NCBI GenBank assembly: GCA_003427395.1
Contig: BFEA01000022.1
Coordinates: 3,430,948-3,494,947, forward strand
DNA from: Chara braunii
Taxonomy: Eukaryota > Streptophyta > Charophyceae > Charales > Characeae
Length of the DNA stretch: 64,000 bases
Direction of reading: 5' to 3'
Shown: in pieces, positions 1 to 12,453 of the stretch
Position numbering within the stretch: position 1 is the stretch's first letter
Layout of the letters: each line of letters starts with the position of its first letter
The notes under the pieces: model-generated
Databases searched by the model: none
What the model was told of the DNA's origin: nothing
The model's input: only the letters and a program-made list of their open reading frames with translations
Translations under genes and position numbers: made by a program

Positions 1-50
<50 letters not shown>
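1..50. repeat. (CA)n microsatellite at window edge
   Basis: Twenty-five CA units run to the left edge of the window. A CA-rich tract also precedes the matching terminal repeat at 14781-14863, so this is probably the start of, or just outside, the left terminal repeat. The true element boundary may therefore lie outside the window. Confidence 0.95.
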
Positions 51-57
<7 letters not shown>

Positions 58-1007
58 CCCTCTTCTACAAAATTATACCTGCAGAATGTGATTAGATAAA
101 ACATGTAAAGGTACCACAATAAAAAATAAATAGAACTGCATAATAAACAAATAAGCACACATATAGACATATTTAGAAATAGTATTTTATATATATTTAT
201 ATATACATATGTAAATACATATATAGAAATACCTACACAAGCGTGACACAATAGGTGCATATGACACAAATATGAACAATGTAGAAGCTATATAACACAG
301 AACGTAGCAGACAAATCACCCACTACAATTAAATTGTCGGCACAAAAATTTGCACAAACGGGTTATGGGACCATATACTGCACACTCTGCGGCACAAATA
401 AGAACTCCACACATACCAGGACATAAACATAAAAATAATAATAATAATTAAAAAACTTAAAAAGTGAAAAATACTACAGACTAAAAAATGTCACACAGAC
501 CCAAAGGCCAAAAACGCCCGCGCAAAAACGGACAAACAGGTCTGCAGATCACCACCATGTCAAAACGACAAAATGAAAAACGCGCACGACAACCCAATCC
601 GCAAGATGACTGCACGCACACGCCGAAGCGATAGCAGGAAAAACGAGACGACACACATACACCACACAGACGAAACGCCAACATCGCCTCAGGACAAAAC
701 ATATCTAAAGATACAAGCTCGGAGACCTCCATAGCCAGTCCACGATACAACAATACAGACAAAACCAAAACAAGACAAAGACTTAATGACACAAAAAAGT
801 ATGGCAAACGTGACCCCCCAAGGCAACTACCCCCTACAATTGCATCCTTTTTTTTTCCCCCTATGTGCAAACATACCAGAAATGAGACTTTAAAAAAAAA
901 ACCTCTGCAATACGCCATACTTACCCCATGCAAGAACATCGCCCTACTCCACCTCACCTTACCCACCATGCTGCAAAACACACATACATACCCCACTCGC
1001 GGGTTCA

Positions 1008-1162
1008 CCCTGCGCCCCCTTCCATGGCCTGGCACACTGCACACGCTACTTATATCCCTTCACACCCATACACCTCCTCCTTTGNCCCTGCGCCCCCTTC
1101 CATGGCCTGGCACACTGCACACGCTACTTATATCCCTTCACACCCATACACCTCCTCCTTTG
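1008..1162. other. 77-bp exact duplication joined by a single N (likely assembly join)
   Basis: Bases 1008-1084 and 1086-1162 are identical and separated only by N at 1085. The right terminal repeat has this 77-bp segment once. The simplest reading is a failed overlap merge in the assembly rather than biology. The segment includes a TATATCCC promoter-like string near 1051. Confidence 0.8.
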
Positions 1163-1597
1163 CTTGAGCGCAGGACTTGCCGCATGCTAGCGGCTTGAAC
1201 TATACACGCCGCTGGCGGTGCTGCATACCGCGCGTGTAAGAGAACAACCTGGCACGCTTAACCGGTCGTTCGGCTGACAGGGCACTCGGCTGTGCCTCTG
1301 ATTCTGCGCTTCATATAGTGTTGCGCCTGACTTCTCACCAACCTTCAGCCAATCCAGCTATGGCGATGACTGATGCGACGACTTCACCAGCTATGACCAC
1401 TCAGGTATGGACAGTCTATCCAAACCTCTAATTGGTGGTTGGTTTCCTATAAAAAAAACCGTAACTATTACACCCTTACCCTTATGCCAACAGGAGCCTA
1501 ATGACTAATACCTCTGATGAGCTGCTATGGATGCTAGGCGGCGAAAAGCGCGCTTAAGGGCGTGCACCCCCCCTATGGTTGGGTCCTCAAACCCTCT

Positions 1598-1634
1598 CCT
1601 AACCCCTGCTAACCTGCTAACGCTAATCCTAACT
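1598..1634. repeat. Telomere-like C-rich degenerate repeat in left terminal repeat
   Basis: Five degenerate units of the CTAACCC/CTAAC type occur in a row. They are kept in the right terminal repeat at 16315-16350. Plant-type telomeres have CCCTAAA units, so the match is only partial. It is noted because some Penelope-like elements associate with chromosome ends. Confidence 0.4.
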
Positions 1635-1741
1635 GCTCCATAAATCTTACACATTGTTGTGTGAATACTGTGTGCGACTAAAAGGACTAACTGGCTATGT
1701 CTATTGTCTCAATTCTTGGGATAGCTGTGTTTTTACACAAA

Positions 1742-2551
1742 CCCCCCCACAAGCTCTCCCAGATCATTGATCCTGTTGCTATGGATGGGGTCGAATCCCC
1801 ACCTCTTTAGACTATGCCAACTGTCCAATCTAACCAGTTCGAAAACACCACAGGAACACCAACCTAACACTACCTCTATCTAACTCCCCAATCTATCTAA
1901 GAAACCCCAACTCCCACCCCCCACCCCCCACCCCCACTGCCCGCAGCCCTCACACCTGCATACTACATTTCATTCTCTTACTTAAACTTTCGCGGACTAT
2001 CCCTTAGCTGCTCGCTTCACGCTAAAACTACACATATTGCTACAAACACTACGTAATTAATACTCATAATCATGCTATACAGAAACACACAAAACCGCGC
2101 GTACTAGACTTTAAACAACGGAAAAACCGTACTGGATGTTCCCCTCTTGATACCCTGAACTACTACTTAGATCCTCGATTCTCAATAATTAAAATTTAAC
2201 CAGACGACGTCCAACTATAATATTGCAATCCAATCGTCCAAAAATTTGCACAAAAGATCTCATACACACGCTATTAATACTATACTTCACCTAACTATAC
2301 GAGGCTATCACCTCCCACCCTACAACCAATTGCTCATATTAAACAGCACACCACATATGTGGTACGGATAGATGGACAAGACTTACATAGCCACAAGAAT
2401 GATGAACTCACATATAGTAATATACAGAGTATTCACCCTGCTAACTAATATGACGTACGCAAGGTATTTGCTATTAGGTGGATAACCATTGACATGATTA
2501 CTAATTTTTATATGGAATTTCTTAAAATTCATCCACACCATTATGAGCTAA
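1742..2551. other. Non-coding internal segment of the composite element
   Basis: The segment is AT-rich with many stops in all frames. A TGGGGTCGAATCCCCA string at about 1785 resembles a tRNA T-arm but has no matching A box. No gene or known site can be supported. Confidence 0.5.
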
Positions 2552-3170
2552 CGTATTTATCACGTTACATAAAAAGGAAATGCGACAGGAAACGTCGAAA
2601 CAGGATTTGAAATGAAATGGTTGTCTTGTCTATACCACATACCCGCTGCGCTCATGGACGTTGTTTTGAATTTTTTTTTGAGATCTTGTTATGATGGTTT
2701 ATCTTAAACGTTTCTTAAAATATTGCAATAAGCACTTCAACTCTCGGCTTCTATGATTGGTATATTGTGTGCAATCGCCACTTCAACCTTCGGTTTTCCT
2801 GCTGGTATAATACTATGGACCGTTATTACACTGGATCATGGATCGTAATGCTTTCCTGTCAAAACAATAATTGAAAGGAAATCGTCGTCACCTCCATACC
2901 ACATGACCGCTACAGGTCTGATTTTTTCTGCGGTATTCACATTGTGATGTACTATCTTAATTCTTCCCTAGCTCTTACAAAGTTCACTTCAACTTTCAGA
3001 CTATAACGTTGGTATAGTACTAGGACTATCAGCAATAATTGCCTGTACTTGTCTAATGCTCGTAATTTCTTAAATCCCGGATAATATGGCTAATACGATT
3101 ACGGACGAACGATTATCCGTAATATCAAAAATTTAAAAGTCGGATTTCATATGACTACGTGGGCACCATT
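2552..3170. repeat. Diverged direct repeat, copy A (period about 770 bp)
   Basis: This copy pairs with 3317-3908. Shared anchors in the same order are TACATAAAAAG, GCGACAG-AAACGTCGAAACA, GGTTTATCTTAAAC, CACTTCAA-TTTC, ACGTTGGTATA and TCCCGGATAATAT-GCTAA. The copies are perhaps 65-75% alike by eye. Copy A has stops in the frame that is open in copy B. Confidence 0.75.
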
Positions 3171-3316
3171 CTTTGACGATCAGTCATGTGTCCGCCATGT
3201 ATTGTTGACACGTTATGAAAATATATATTGTAGTTTTTTACAATAATCGACTCCAATTTAAAGAATCTTGCATGCTATACTGAAATTATATCCTCTCTCT
3301 ACGAAGTAATTCCGAG

Positions 3317-3908
3317 CGTATTAACGTTATTACCACAGTACATAAAAAGTAAAATTGTGCGACAGAAAACGTCGAAACAAAACTTGAAAAAAATAATTGT
3401 CCTGTCTATAACACATACCCAATGTGCTCATAGACGAAAAACTCCTTTCTTCTGAGATCATATTGTGGTGGTTTATCTTAAACATTTTATTGACTATTGC
3501 AATGGTCACTCCAGCCTTCGACTTTTACGTTGGTAAACCTTGTGCAAAGGCCACTTCAGGTTTCGGGTTCTTACGTTGGTATAATGCTATGGACGATTAT
3601 TACGCTGGATCGTGGTTCGTAATGTCTTCCTGTCGAAATAAGGAACTCATCGTCACATCTATGCCTCTAGCCCGACATAAGTTTGATTTTAACTGTCGTA
3701 ATCATATTCTGATATATTATTTTAACGCTTCTTTAGCTTTTGTAAGGGTCACTTCAACTTTCAGTTTTTCTACGTTGGTATATATATCTGTACATTCCTA
3801 ATCTCGTAACTCCTTAAATCCCGGATAATATAGCTAAGACGTTTATGCTTGAATGATTATCCGTAATATCGACATTTTTTAGACGGATCGTATGGACTAG
3901 CACCAATT
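3317..3908. repeat. Diverged direct repeat, copy B, with a 125-codon open frame
   Basis: This is the second copy of the 770-bp period repeat. The frame 3424-3801 (+) is open for 125 codons, with several aromatic and hydrophobic stretches and no recognised domain. Because the same frame is broken in copy A and there is no start context, I regard it as chance. Short variants of its GGATAATATGGCTAATACGA core recur downstream at about 3914, 4130, 4320, 4410 and 4535. Confidence 0.7.
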
Positions 3909-6130
3909 TATACGATGATATGGCTAAATACGATGAAGCCCGCACGATTAGGCCCATACGATTTAACACACACGTAAATCTTTTTTACGACGGTTCTTTC
4001 TGTTTTTTGGTTGATTGTAGAAATCAGCAGTAGTTCTGAATGCAACACTGTGGATTTTGGCTTGCGATGGATCGTAGGGACTTTCAACATTTTTTACCTA
4101 TACTTGTTTAATCTCGTTCCTTTTTCCACATAATATGACTAATACGATGTAGCCTGTATAAGTTTCTGTAGCATCGGTAGGTCATACAAAAGACTATAGG
4201 GTCTCTCAACAAACACACGGATATGTTATGGTTCTGCCTTACAATGGATCGTTGAAAATTCCAACCAATTATACTCGTACTTATTCAATCTTGTATTTTC
4301 TTCGTTCCCATATAAATTACCTAATATGATTAATGCCCGTATCAGTGCATATAATACCCAAGACAGTGACAGTATACACGGTGAATCGTAGGATCTAACA
4401 ACAAATTATATAGTAATACGACTAAAATATTATTTAGCCTGTATGATTAAAACCCATAAATAGAACTCTTGTTGTTGTACACATAGAATTAATGGCACCA
4501 TCACCAACGTATACCCATACTTGTTGATCACGAATGGGATGCCTAGTACGACTTAGCCCGTATGGACAGCTGCAGTATCCAAAAGATAGGCAAGAATGGG
4601 AGAGCTTCTGTTTGCCATTAATAACTTTGATTCACGCTCTTTCGAAATCCGCACGGTGGTTCACTTACATAGGGCGCGCAACTGCGCCGAGGTTCAAATT
4701 AATAATACCAATACGTACTTACGATTATAGAAAAAGGCAATGATAGTCTATCTCCGACAGGCATATACACACCGTCCTATGAACAAACCCTCTCACACAC
4801 GATTGCTGGATATGCATGAGATTAGTTAAACGATACCTACCCTCAATATATGTGTGACGTACATCTACTCATGAAACAGACATGCTTAATGATTCTCCAA
4901 GACTATAAACGTATGATACGTCCGGGTATAATAATAATTAATTAAAAAAACTATAGAGTACCCCAATAAATACGTTCTAAGTAAGCACCCACATACGAAA
5001 GCGTATCTGCCCACACGGATAAGCAAAACCGTACATGCACAAATGAGTTTCTCCCGATGCACATCTACGAAATTACCCACATTAGGTATGCTCAGTACAC
5101 ATGGAGTTTTTTTAATAAAAATAACAATACGAACCTCTATTCCGTATACAGAATACTGGAAGCAATATCGATAGCAAAAGGATACATCCGCTTCCACCTT
5201 GCTAATGTATGTTTAAGGAGTGTACATAAGATTTAGCACACAAATAAAGATCTTCTTCGAAAAATTAAAACCTAAACCATAATTTCATTAATAACAGCAT
5301 CATAATAAGATCCTTTATTAAAGGGTACATGTTTTCTTACTACATTTGGACAAGCGCCGAAGACGACATATTAGAGAAAGAAATCATATACACAAGTCTG
5401 CACATATACACATGTCTGCACATATACACATGTCTGCAACCTGCCGTGCAAACCAAAAGACACATTCCAATGAAATCTTCAAAAATTAATAGACATAGGC
5501 TCGCTAACTAAACGTTCGGAACACAACAAAGAAAGATCGTCTGATATAAACATGACATAAAATATACAAATATACACACAAAATAAAAACACTCAAAAGA
5601 CTTCGCATTCCGCAAAAAGTAATGAGATCGTTCAAACCATCACAATGACTAGACCTCCGATTACCTATTGCAAAAACGCACAAACCAATTCTCAATCTCT
5701 TATACGAACGATAGTAAGCAAACAACCGAAAACGAAACACTGCGCACCCACATAACCTTTTGCAACGTATAAAATACGCCAGATTCAGCATCACTTCTCC
5801 ACATGCCCAACTTGCTCCAGCTATATCTCACATACTATAGCTACCCTGTCCCCCTCTTACGCACATATCTACGATCCGACATCCACTAGATCCCCCGCTA
5901 ATTAACGATCCACATACCAACCAAGCTCTTCCTGCTTGTAATACCCACACAACTTCGTTGCAGGAGCTTGGAGATAAAACGGGATCCATTCCAAAAAACG
6001 ATCCGAAACACCATCCACGATGCCTGACTGACCTCAAAGTAAGCAGGCCCTCTCTCAAAAGCGGATCACTATCACGCAAAGCATGCACTCAGCCATTGAA
6101 GGGCAACCCAGTACGCAGAGCATATAACCT
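3909..6130. other. Non-coding internal segment with degenerate short repeats
   Basis: To about 4570 this segment carries degenerate copies of a roughly 35-base motif (TAATACGA..TAGCCYGTAT). From 5397 a short ACACATGTCTGCACATAT tandem repeat occurs. Small open frames on both strands show no family resemblance. Confidence 0.45.
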
Positions 6131-6132
6131 TT

Positions 6133-6597
6133 CTACCATTCATAACCATCCCCTATGCTCAAAACGCCGGCCATATAGCTACGCCCGACCAATGGCGCTT
6201 CCGACACAGCCTCCCACTCGACAAAATCAATCTGCTTCTCCGCATGCTCCTGAAGTAGATCACTCGTTAATAACCCCACCATCCCCGCTATCACATCCAC
6301 CTCCCCGTCAGGAACTTCATTCGGGATATCCCTTGATGCCTTCGTCACGAACACAGTTACTTCGCAAAGCAAACCATCCCAATAGCCCAGACACATGCAC
6401 AACTTTAGAACCAATCGCCCATCCGTTGTAACACGGTAATGACGAACGGAGTTACTCGTCACCCGCAGGCTATACCTAAAATCCCTACCACAACCATCAC
6501 CCCGACGATGACGGAGCTCCTGGATCTCAACCGTCTTTCCGTGGACCTCACCCACACATGTGGTAACTACATCCATAGCTGAACTAAGATATATCAC
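6133..6597 (-). other. Minus-strand open frame, possible decayed retropepsin-like remnant
   Basis: This open frame of about 154 codons has a protein-like composition, and its first in-frame ATG is eight codons in. Its C-terminal third (near ..DVIAGMVGLL..IDFVEW..) resembles the second half of retroviral-type aspartic proteases, where a hydrophobic-Gly-hydrophobic segment precedes IDF. A separate minus-strand frame at 6687-6971, upstream in minus orientation, contains CVLVRGANLGPSI. This loosely resembles the LVDTGAN active-site loop but lacks the Asp. The two frames are separated by stops. The resemblance was judged by eye only and may be chance. Confidence 0.2.
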
Positions 6598-6971
6598 ACT
6601 TGTGTCATAGGAAAAACACCGACTCCCGCCCTATCCGCGTGACAAGTGTTAACGGATCTAAATTGCCTCCCGCTCCTCGGTCACTATCAGGATAACTTCC
6701 AAGGATTGTGAGGAGCCACACTTCCGATCACGATCGAATGATTCTTTCCCCTCACTTTGCTTCGCGATTCACACGGATAGTCAGTACCACTTGGTCGATT
6801 AACAGTTTGGATCGACGGACCAAGATTCGCCCCACGAACTAATACACATGGAGAGAACAAATAACCACCCACAACACAATAGGCTGGCTGCACGCTACCG
6901 CGCACATAAGAATCCGCATCACCATAGCTAAACAAATAACAATGATACTGGTTAGCGACACACACCTCCAA

Positions 6972-8079
6972 TTTATACCCATACTTCCACTAGCCTAACT
7001 TGCCATTACCACGCACGTATCCCCCCAAAAAAAACACTCGCTAAAAACAAAACGGTTAGCAAGCCCGCAATTTTTTTTTAACCCCCCCCCCAAAAAATAG
7101 CCCAACCAACGTAGAAACCCCGACTATACTGCCTACCGAGATCCACAATAAATAATAAGCCAAATAGCAACCGCAAAAACAGCGCAAAAAAACAACAAAC
7201 AAAGATAAGATCTATATGTACAACTACAAGTAGATAACTTCCGAAACAGGGTACCTACACTTAGACAACCCTACTCCTACATTCAATACATAAAAGCCTA
7301 TCCGGAAATCATAAATACAGATAAAACTACAGATAATTACTCAACGATATTGCTTTCTATCTATTTTCCCCCCCCTTCTTTTTAAAGAACATCCACAAAC
7401 AATTTAACTACTAAATATTTAAAATACAATATTAAAACGCATATGATCGGTTCTCTAAAATTTGAGATAAATAACAAATCAAATTAATTAGCAAATATGA
7501 AAACTAAAACTAAAACTTAAACCAAAAAAAAAAAAAAAAAAAAAAAAATCATTCTGAAAATATATATTTTTTTTCAATAATAAAATAAACATAATAAATA
7601 AATAATAATCTTAAATATGATGATAAGTGTAATTTTCTAAGAACATGCAAACCAAAAAATAATTAAAAACAATCTTTGTAAAACGGAATCTTAAAGTTAA
7701 AAATTAACAGTAAAATACAAAACGGTCACTAATTGATAATGACACCACCCGTTATAACATTGCACAACCCTAACCTCTAGTGCAACTATAAGGAGCACAA
7801 ACCAGTGGCATGGACGCGCTAAACTCACTCTTGACACCCTTTAACCATTCTTCACATACCAAGTCCACCATACACCCCCCCCCCCTCTTTTGCACATACA
7901 CACTCATATACCACACACACAAGGCATACCATAACTTAGAGATATACATAATACGGCCTCGCAAGGTACACACATCTGCCCTTACTCTACTTCTCGCCTT
8001 CTCCTAATCAGAATCCAAATGCAAGGGACCCCATAACAATCGGAAGCTCAGACACATTTAACTAAATTAATAATCGGAT
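6972..8079. other. AT-rich non-coding segment with poly(A) and poly(C) runs
   Basis: This segment includes a 26-base A run (about 7522-7547), C runs near 7082 and 7877, and AT-rich sequence. I see no gene. It lies directly upstream of ORF1 and could hold its leader. Confidence 0.5.
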
Positions 8080-10960
8080 ATGCCTATACGACGCTATAGC
8101 CCCGTGGACATGCTGAAGATTGTGTCAGCAGAATATACCGCCTTGCAACTAACTCTGATTACATATCCGAAACGTGTGCAGGATGAAGATAGCATCCTCA
8201 TGGGATGGCACCCGGAGCTTGTTGCTGCCATCAGACCCTTCTCAGCACTGCGACCACCCATAGTACACTGCCAGATCGCTATGCTTGCTTTCCCTACAGA
8301 TGTCTTACTGCAGGTATATGAAGCTACGCTGGGACGAGCTCCATTCCTGATCGAAAACCTCTCCTTCAGCGATTGGGCATTGCTTGTCCACGTCATGCAA
8401 AGCAAGCCACAGAAGCTGGACGCCAAAATTCAGAACTTTGCAAGCAACATCGTGGATTCCTGCAGAAAGGCAGCTATCGAGAACAGAGAACTGAACCTTA
8501 TCACAGCCAAAGCTGAGAAGGTCATTCTCGAGCTACATGGATATGATTCTTCACACCTTGATTCCGCAAGACAAATCTCCATCACCGAGAGAATTGAAAC
8601 CTTCAGCGAGACCTACATCAATCGAATGTCACTCTCGCAGGCCGAACTTGAGTACTTAAGGAAGAAGGAGACCGAACGAAGGAGCAATGCACACACTGAG
8701 ATTACACCACTCACAAGAGACGCAGGGCATAAATATGCTAAGAATAGCCTATTCTTACCGCTGGCATTAGCACCTGGACAAAGAAGGTTGTGCAACGCGT
8801 CCATAAACGACTCTGGAAGCTTGACACCTTCAACTACACTGCGCCTATCAGCATGGAAGCATACATGGCACTTGCCGGGATCACAGACGCAGAAGTAGAT
8901 AACTGCCGCACTGCTGCTAGGAATGACACTATCTACTTTCCAGCGACTAGAGGCGGTTTAGACGCAGAGTTCCTGCCGATTGTCAATCTCGAGAAGGGGA
9001 AATGCCCAAAGGGACCGCTCCTCCATCAAAAAGGCATCCCGAAGTTCCCCGCAGACCTCTCTGAGCTCAAAACGCTCTGGAACGCAGGGAGGCCATATCT
9101 GACGTGTGCATACACCGGATACGAGAAGAACTTCACATGGGTCAACCACATGATCTGGTACGTCATCGGAAACCTGGACAAGATTGACCCACATGCTCCA
9201 TCGGACAAGATCAGGATGCTTGAATTCCAAGCACTCCTTCGCACGACATGAAGAAAGTCGATACTTGCGCAGATCTCCTTCATCTTCATGAGAGAATACA
9301 TGATCAAGATCGTGAACCTTCTCACATAGAACAGAATGATCTCTGCAGAGGAAGTACTGGTGTACGAAGACTTTAGGAACGTGCCATTCATGCACAAGTT
9401 CATTGCTGCACTGCTCCCTGGCATTGAAGGGCTCCTATCGCAATCGGCAAACGCAAGGCGCTGCGCAGATGTTGAAGACAATTCGCTGAGAAGATGTAGA
9501 CAAATGAGGCTCGGCAGCACGCCAACCTCAAATGTGTCGCTCACCACACCGGTGCAAACGACAGCCACCACTCCAATAGAGCGGACAAACACAGGCAGCA
9601 CACACACAAGACCCATTGGCACCACACCTAGCAACATGCTGGTAACCAACAACACACCATGCCGAACTATTCCCACACTTGCGCCGACAACAACCATCAC
9701 AAATGGACTGCAGCACACACGATGCCGCAACACACATGCAGACTAACACCACAACATAACACAGCGACAAACACACCGTATCGAAGCACAACACCCGTGA
9801 GCCTGAGTGCCACAGCAAGTACAGTTGTCCACGCAATACATAGCACCGAGAACAGCGTAACACCCAACGTCAACTGCAACACTGCACCCGCGCCACAAGG
9901 ACACACACCCGTAACTGACGCAGGAACCTCGAACAGACCAGCAATAGAAGGCTTCGCTCAGGTACAGACAAGAGGTAATGCCTTTGCCATTACTGCTGCA
10001 CAGCTCGCAGCACGACAAACCAATGTAGCCTCCACTGGCAACGCCACCCTCACAATCGCCCCCACTGCTGCGCAACCTGCAACAAGACAGACCAACATAG
10101 CACACACTAGCTACACACCACTCGTGAACAACCCAACCACACCACGTACGACACACAATGGAGCTAACACTGAACCCGGGTTCACAATGTCACTTCCGAC
10201 ACACCTAACCACATACATGAATAACCAAACTAACACAGCCTGCACTGATAGCCAAAGACAGGCTCGCCGGCGAAAACAACTTCTTAGTATAGCCATGAAT
10301 CCCCTTCCAGCTGAGGTCAGAAGGAACCGCAGAAGAGGCAACAGAACACAAAAAGTTCATCCTCTTCAGGAAGGGATGCATACCAGAAGACAAACAAGAA
10401 GGAAGAAGCCGCAGTATGATGGAAGACAGCCAGACATACATGAAGCCTTCCTGGCACAACAGCTACGACACCCAATGGTTGCAGCTCACTAATAGGCACT
10501 ATCACAAGAAGCGTCTGGAACAACGACAGTCCAAGCACAGACAAGCCCTCCGATGCTGCCAAGAGAAGATCGAGAATGGGCGCCACGCCCAGACCAGATC
10601 CTGGGACAATGGACGAAGAGGGGCACAACTGCGGTAATGCCCTCCTCAGAACAGCATGTCGCAACAGACCTTGAGGTTATCCAAGTCGGCAGTTGTGACA
10701 TCAATGACGGAGAGAGAAGACAATTCCCCATCACAATCAGCTCACCATCACCAGGCACCCCGATCCGTCCAATCTCTGCCATCGACGCCTTGAGAACGAA
10801 CTACGGAGCTAGCAGCGTGAATTCTTCACTGCTCCGAACGAACAGTGGAAACATGGCGCACATGACCCAGTCACAATCCTCGGAGGAGTCCTGGAAGCGC
10901 GTCTGTCGGAGACTCAGCCCAGAGTACCAGTACAACTTTCCTAGCATCGCTAGAGGCTAG
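8080..10960 (+). pseudogene. ORF1 of the composite element, function unknown, frameshifted
   Basis: An ATG at 8080 opens a frame of 272 codons. The coherent protein then appears to shift frame near 8770 (readable as WTKKVVQRVHKRLWKLD) and runs on to 9746, with in-frame stops at 9249 (TGA) and about 9330 (TAG). A third frame carries it from about 9660 to 10492 and 10553-10960. The N-terminal ~400 residues look globular, with mixed helices and aromatics. Next comes a long Thr/Ala/Asn-rich low-complexity linker (about 9500-10200), then a strongly basic patch (RRRKQLL, RRNRRRGNR, RRQTRRKK; about 10260-10410) that could bind nucleic acid or act as a nuclear signal. No homolog is recognised. Its place upstream of the RT in the same strand and A+C-rich context suggests a gag-like or accessory protein of the element. 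This is inference. Confidence 0.55.
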
Positions 10961-12453
10961 CTCGACAGGGAACTGCAGTAGATTGTAGAACGAAGACTGT
11001 CATTTTAGCTCGCGCAGGCTTGGTTACCTATAGACATATGAATTATTTCCAACCCTTATGAGGATTTTTATTGACAAGAGAACGCGCTGATTAACGTCTT
11101 GTTTAATAAAAGATGGCACGCGGCTTGGGCCGTTTCCACAGGCTCAGAAATACTGATAGATTCCGGCTACTTTATTCTTGGTTGATAAGCATTCTTAATT
11201 TTGTGGTTCTTATCTGCTGAGTACGTAATCCGGACTATCCACATCACATTCCTAGCGTACCTTAAAGCCTTTACTACAGATAGTAGCATCAGATCGCTAA
11301 TACATCAGTAGTAAACCAAAATAACGAGAGCCCGGTTTGCGACAGTTTTTAGAACTTGCAAGGCAGGTTTCTTCATTTTTTAGGTGGTTACATTCTTGTC
11401 CTCTTTTCCTCTCTTAAGAACAGTAGAACGCTTGCGCATAACAACAACTGGTTAACCGGCTGAGAAAGTCATCCTTCTAATAATAATAGTTCTTGCAGCA
11501 CTCTGTTTGGGCCATGTACACGAACTCAAACAGGACTGCTAGTTCCCTGCTACTAACCTATAAATTGGTTGATTGGGTATCTAATGTGCTTGCTTTACCT
11601 TTTTTTCATTGTCTTATAATTTCTTTAAAAGAAGAAAATTGCCGCTACTCCAAAACCCCTTCTGATAACTGGGTAAATAATAAGCATGCAACTGTGAAAT
11701 GCTTGCTTTCATGGCTCCCCATTAAAATGCCACCCCCCGTAGCTAGAAAACCCAAATGTTATATTTCTTTCCTCGCCCCACAAATACCAGATATCATCAA
11801 AACCCCCTCGTTACATCCTACTCCCCTAAACAACGGTAAGGAAAAGATAACATTGACACAACAGCTATTCACAGGACATTGACTCAAACTGGAAATGATC
11901 GTACTGCTGGTCTTACTACCCGTAAAAAAAAGTTGGTTCCACACAGTCCGGCACATCAAACATGAACTTTGTGAACGCAACTTCAAGTTACAAAGCTTAA
12001 TTCAACGATTATGCATTAACTAAAAATACATAACTAAAACTATCACAGCTAAAGAGAATACCCTCCCAAAAAGTATCAGATCCCCAACCCCCCCTAAATA
12101 TATGCTCAGCACAAACGCAGATACAACTAGAACTATACAATTTACCTCCTATAAACTGAGTTGTATGCACCACTCCCCAATAGCTCATGCATTGCAACCC
12201 ACCATAAAGACTGAGCTAACATTTACATCCTGCTACCTTGCCACTTATTCCAAGCCAGAACAAAAATAACTAACAATATAACAACAGACAACCCACGTTC
12301 AAGACATACACCTCCCCCATACCAGACTGTCCTGCACCTACCATGACGGCTAAACCATTTGCTCGATACCCTAATCGATAAACCCGCTAGCTCAACCTAT
12401 GCTTGCCTTCCTATGATGCTTAGCAGAACCATAACACTATATGACTGTCTCTT
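10961..12453. other. Intergenic segment between ORF1 and RT
   Basis: No protein family or RNA gene can be supported. An open frame at 11493-11882 has a Leu/Ser-rich, non-descript translation. A TGTGCAG acceptor-like string lies just before the RT open frame (about 12454-12460), so the RT could be expressed from a spliced RNA. This is not demonstrable here. Confidence 0.4.

Larger units (their letters stand above)
51..1741. repeat. Left ~1.7 kb terminal direct repeat of the Penelope-class composite element
   Basis: This sequence matches 14870-16454 almost base for base, from the CTTSCAACCCTCTTC start to the GATAGCTGTGTT..TTACAC end. Differences are scattered substitutions, a 27-bp in-frame indel near 790-816, and a 77-bp duplication (1008-1084 and 1086-1162) across a lone N. 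It contains a minus-strand reading frame (481-1044) also open in the other copy, and a telomere-like C-rich stretch. It does not start with TG, and no TGG-type primer-binding site follows position 1741, which argues against an ordinary LTR. A pseudo-LTR, as in Penelope-like elements, fits better; this is inference. Confidence 0.85.

Noticed and set aside
1785-1800. tRNA T-arm-like string after the left terminal repeat
   Set aside because: Loop is six instead of seven bases, and no A box or acceptor stem is present.
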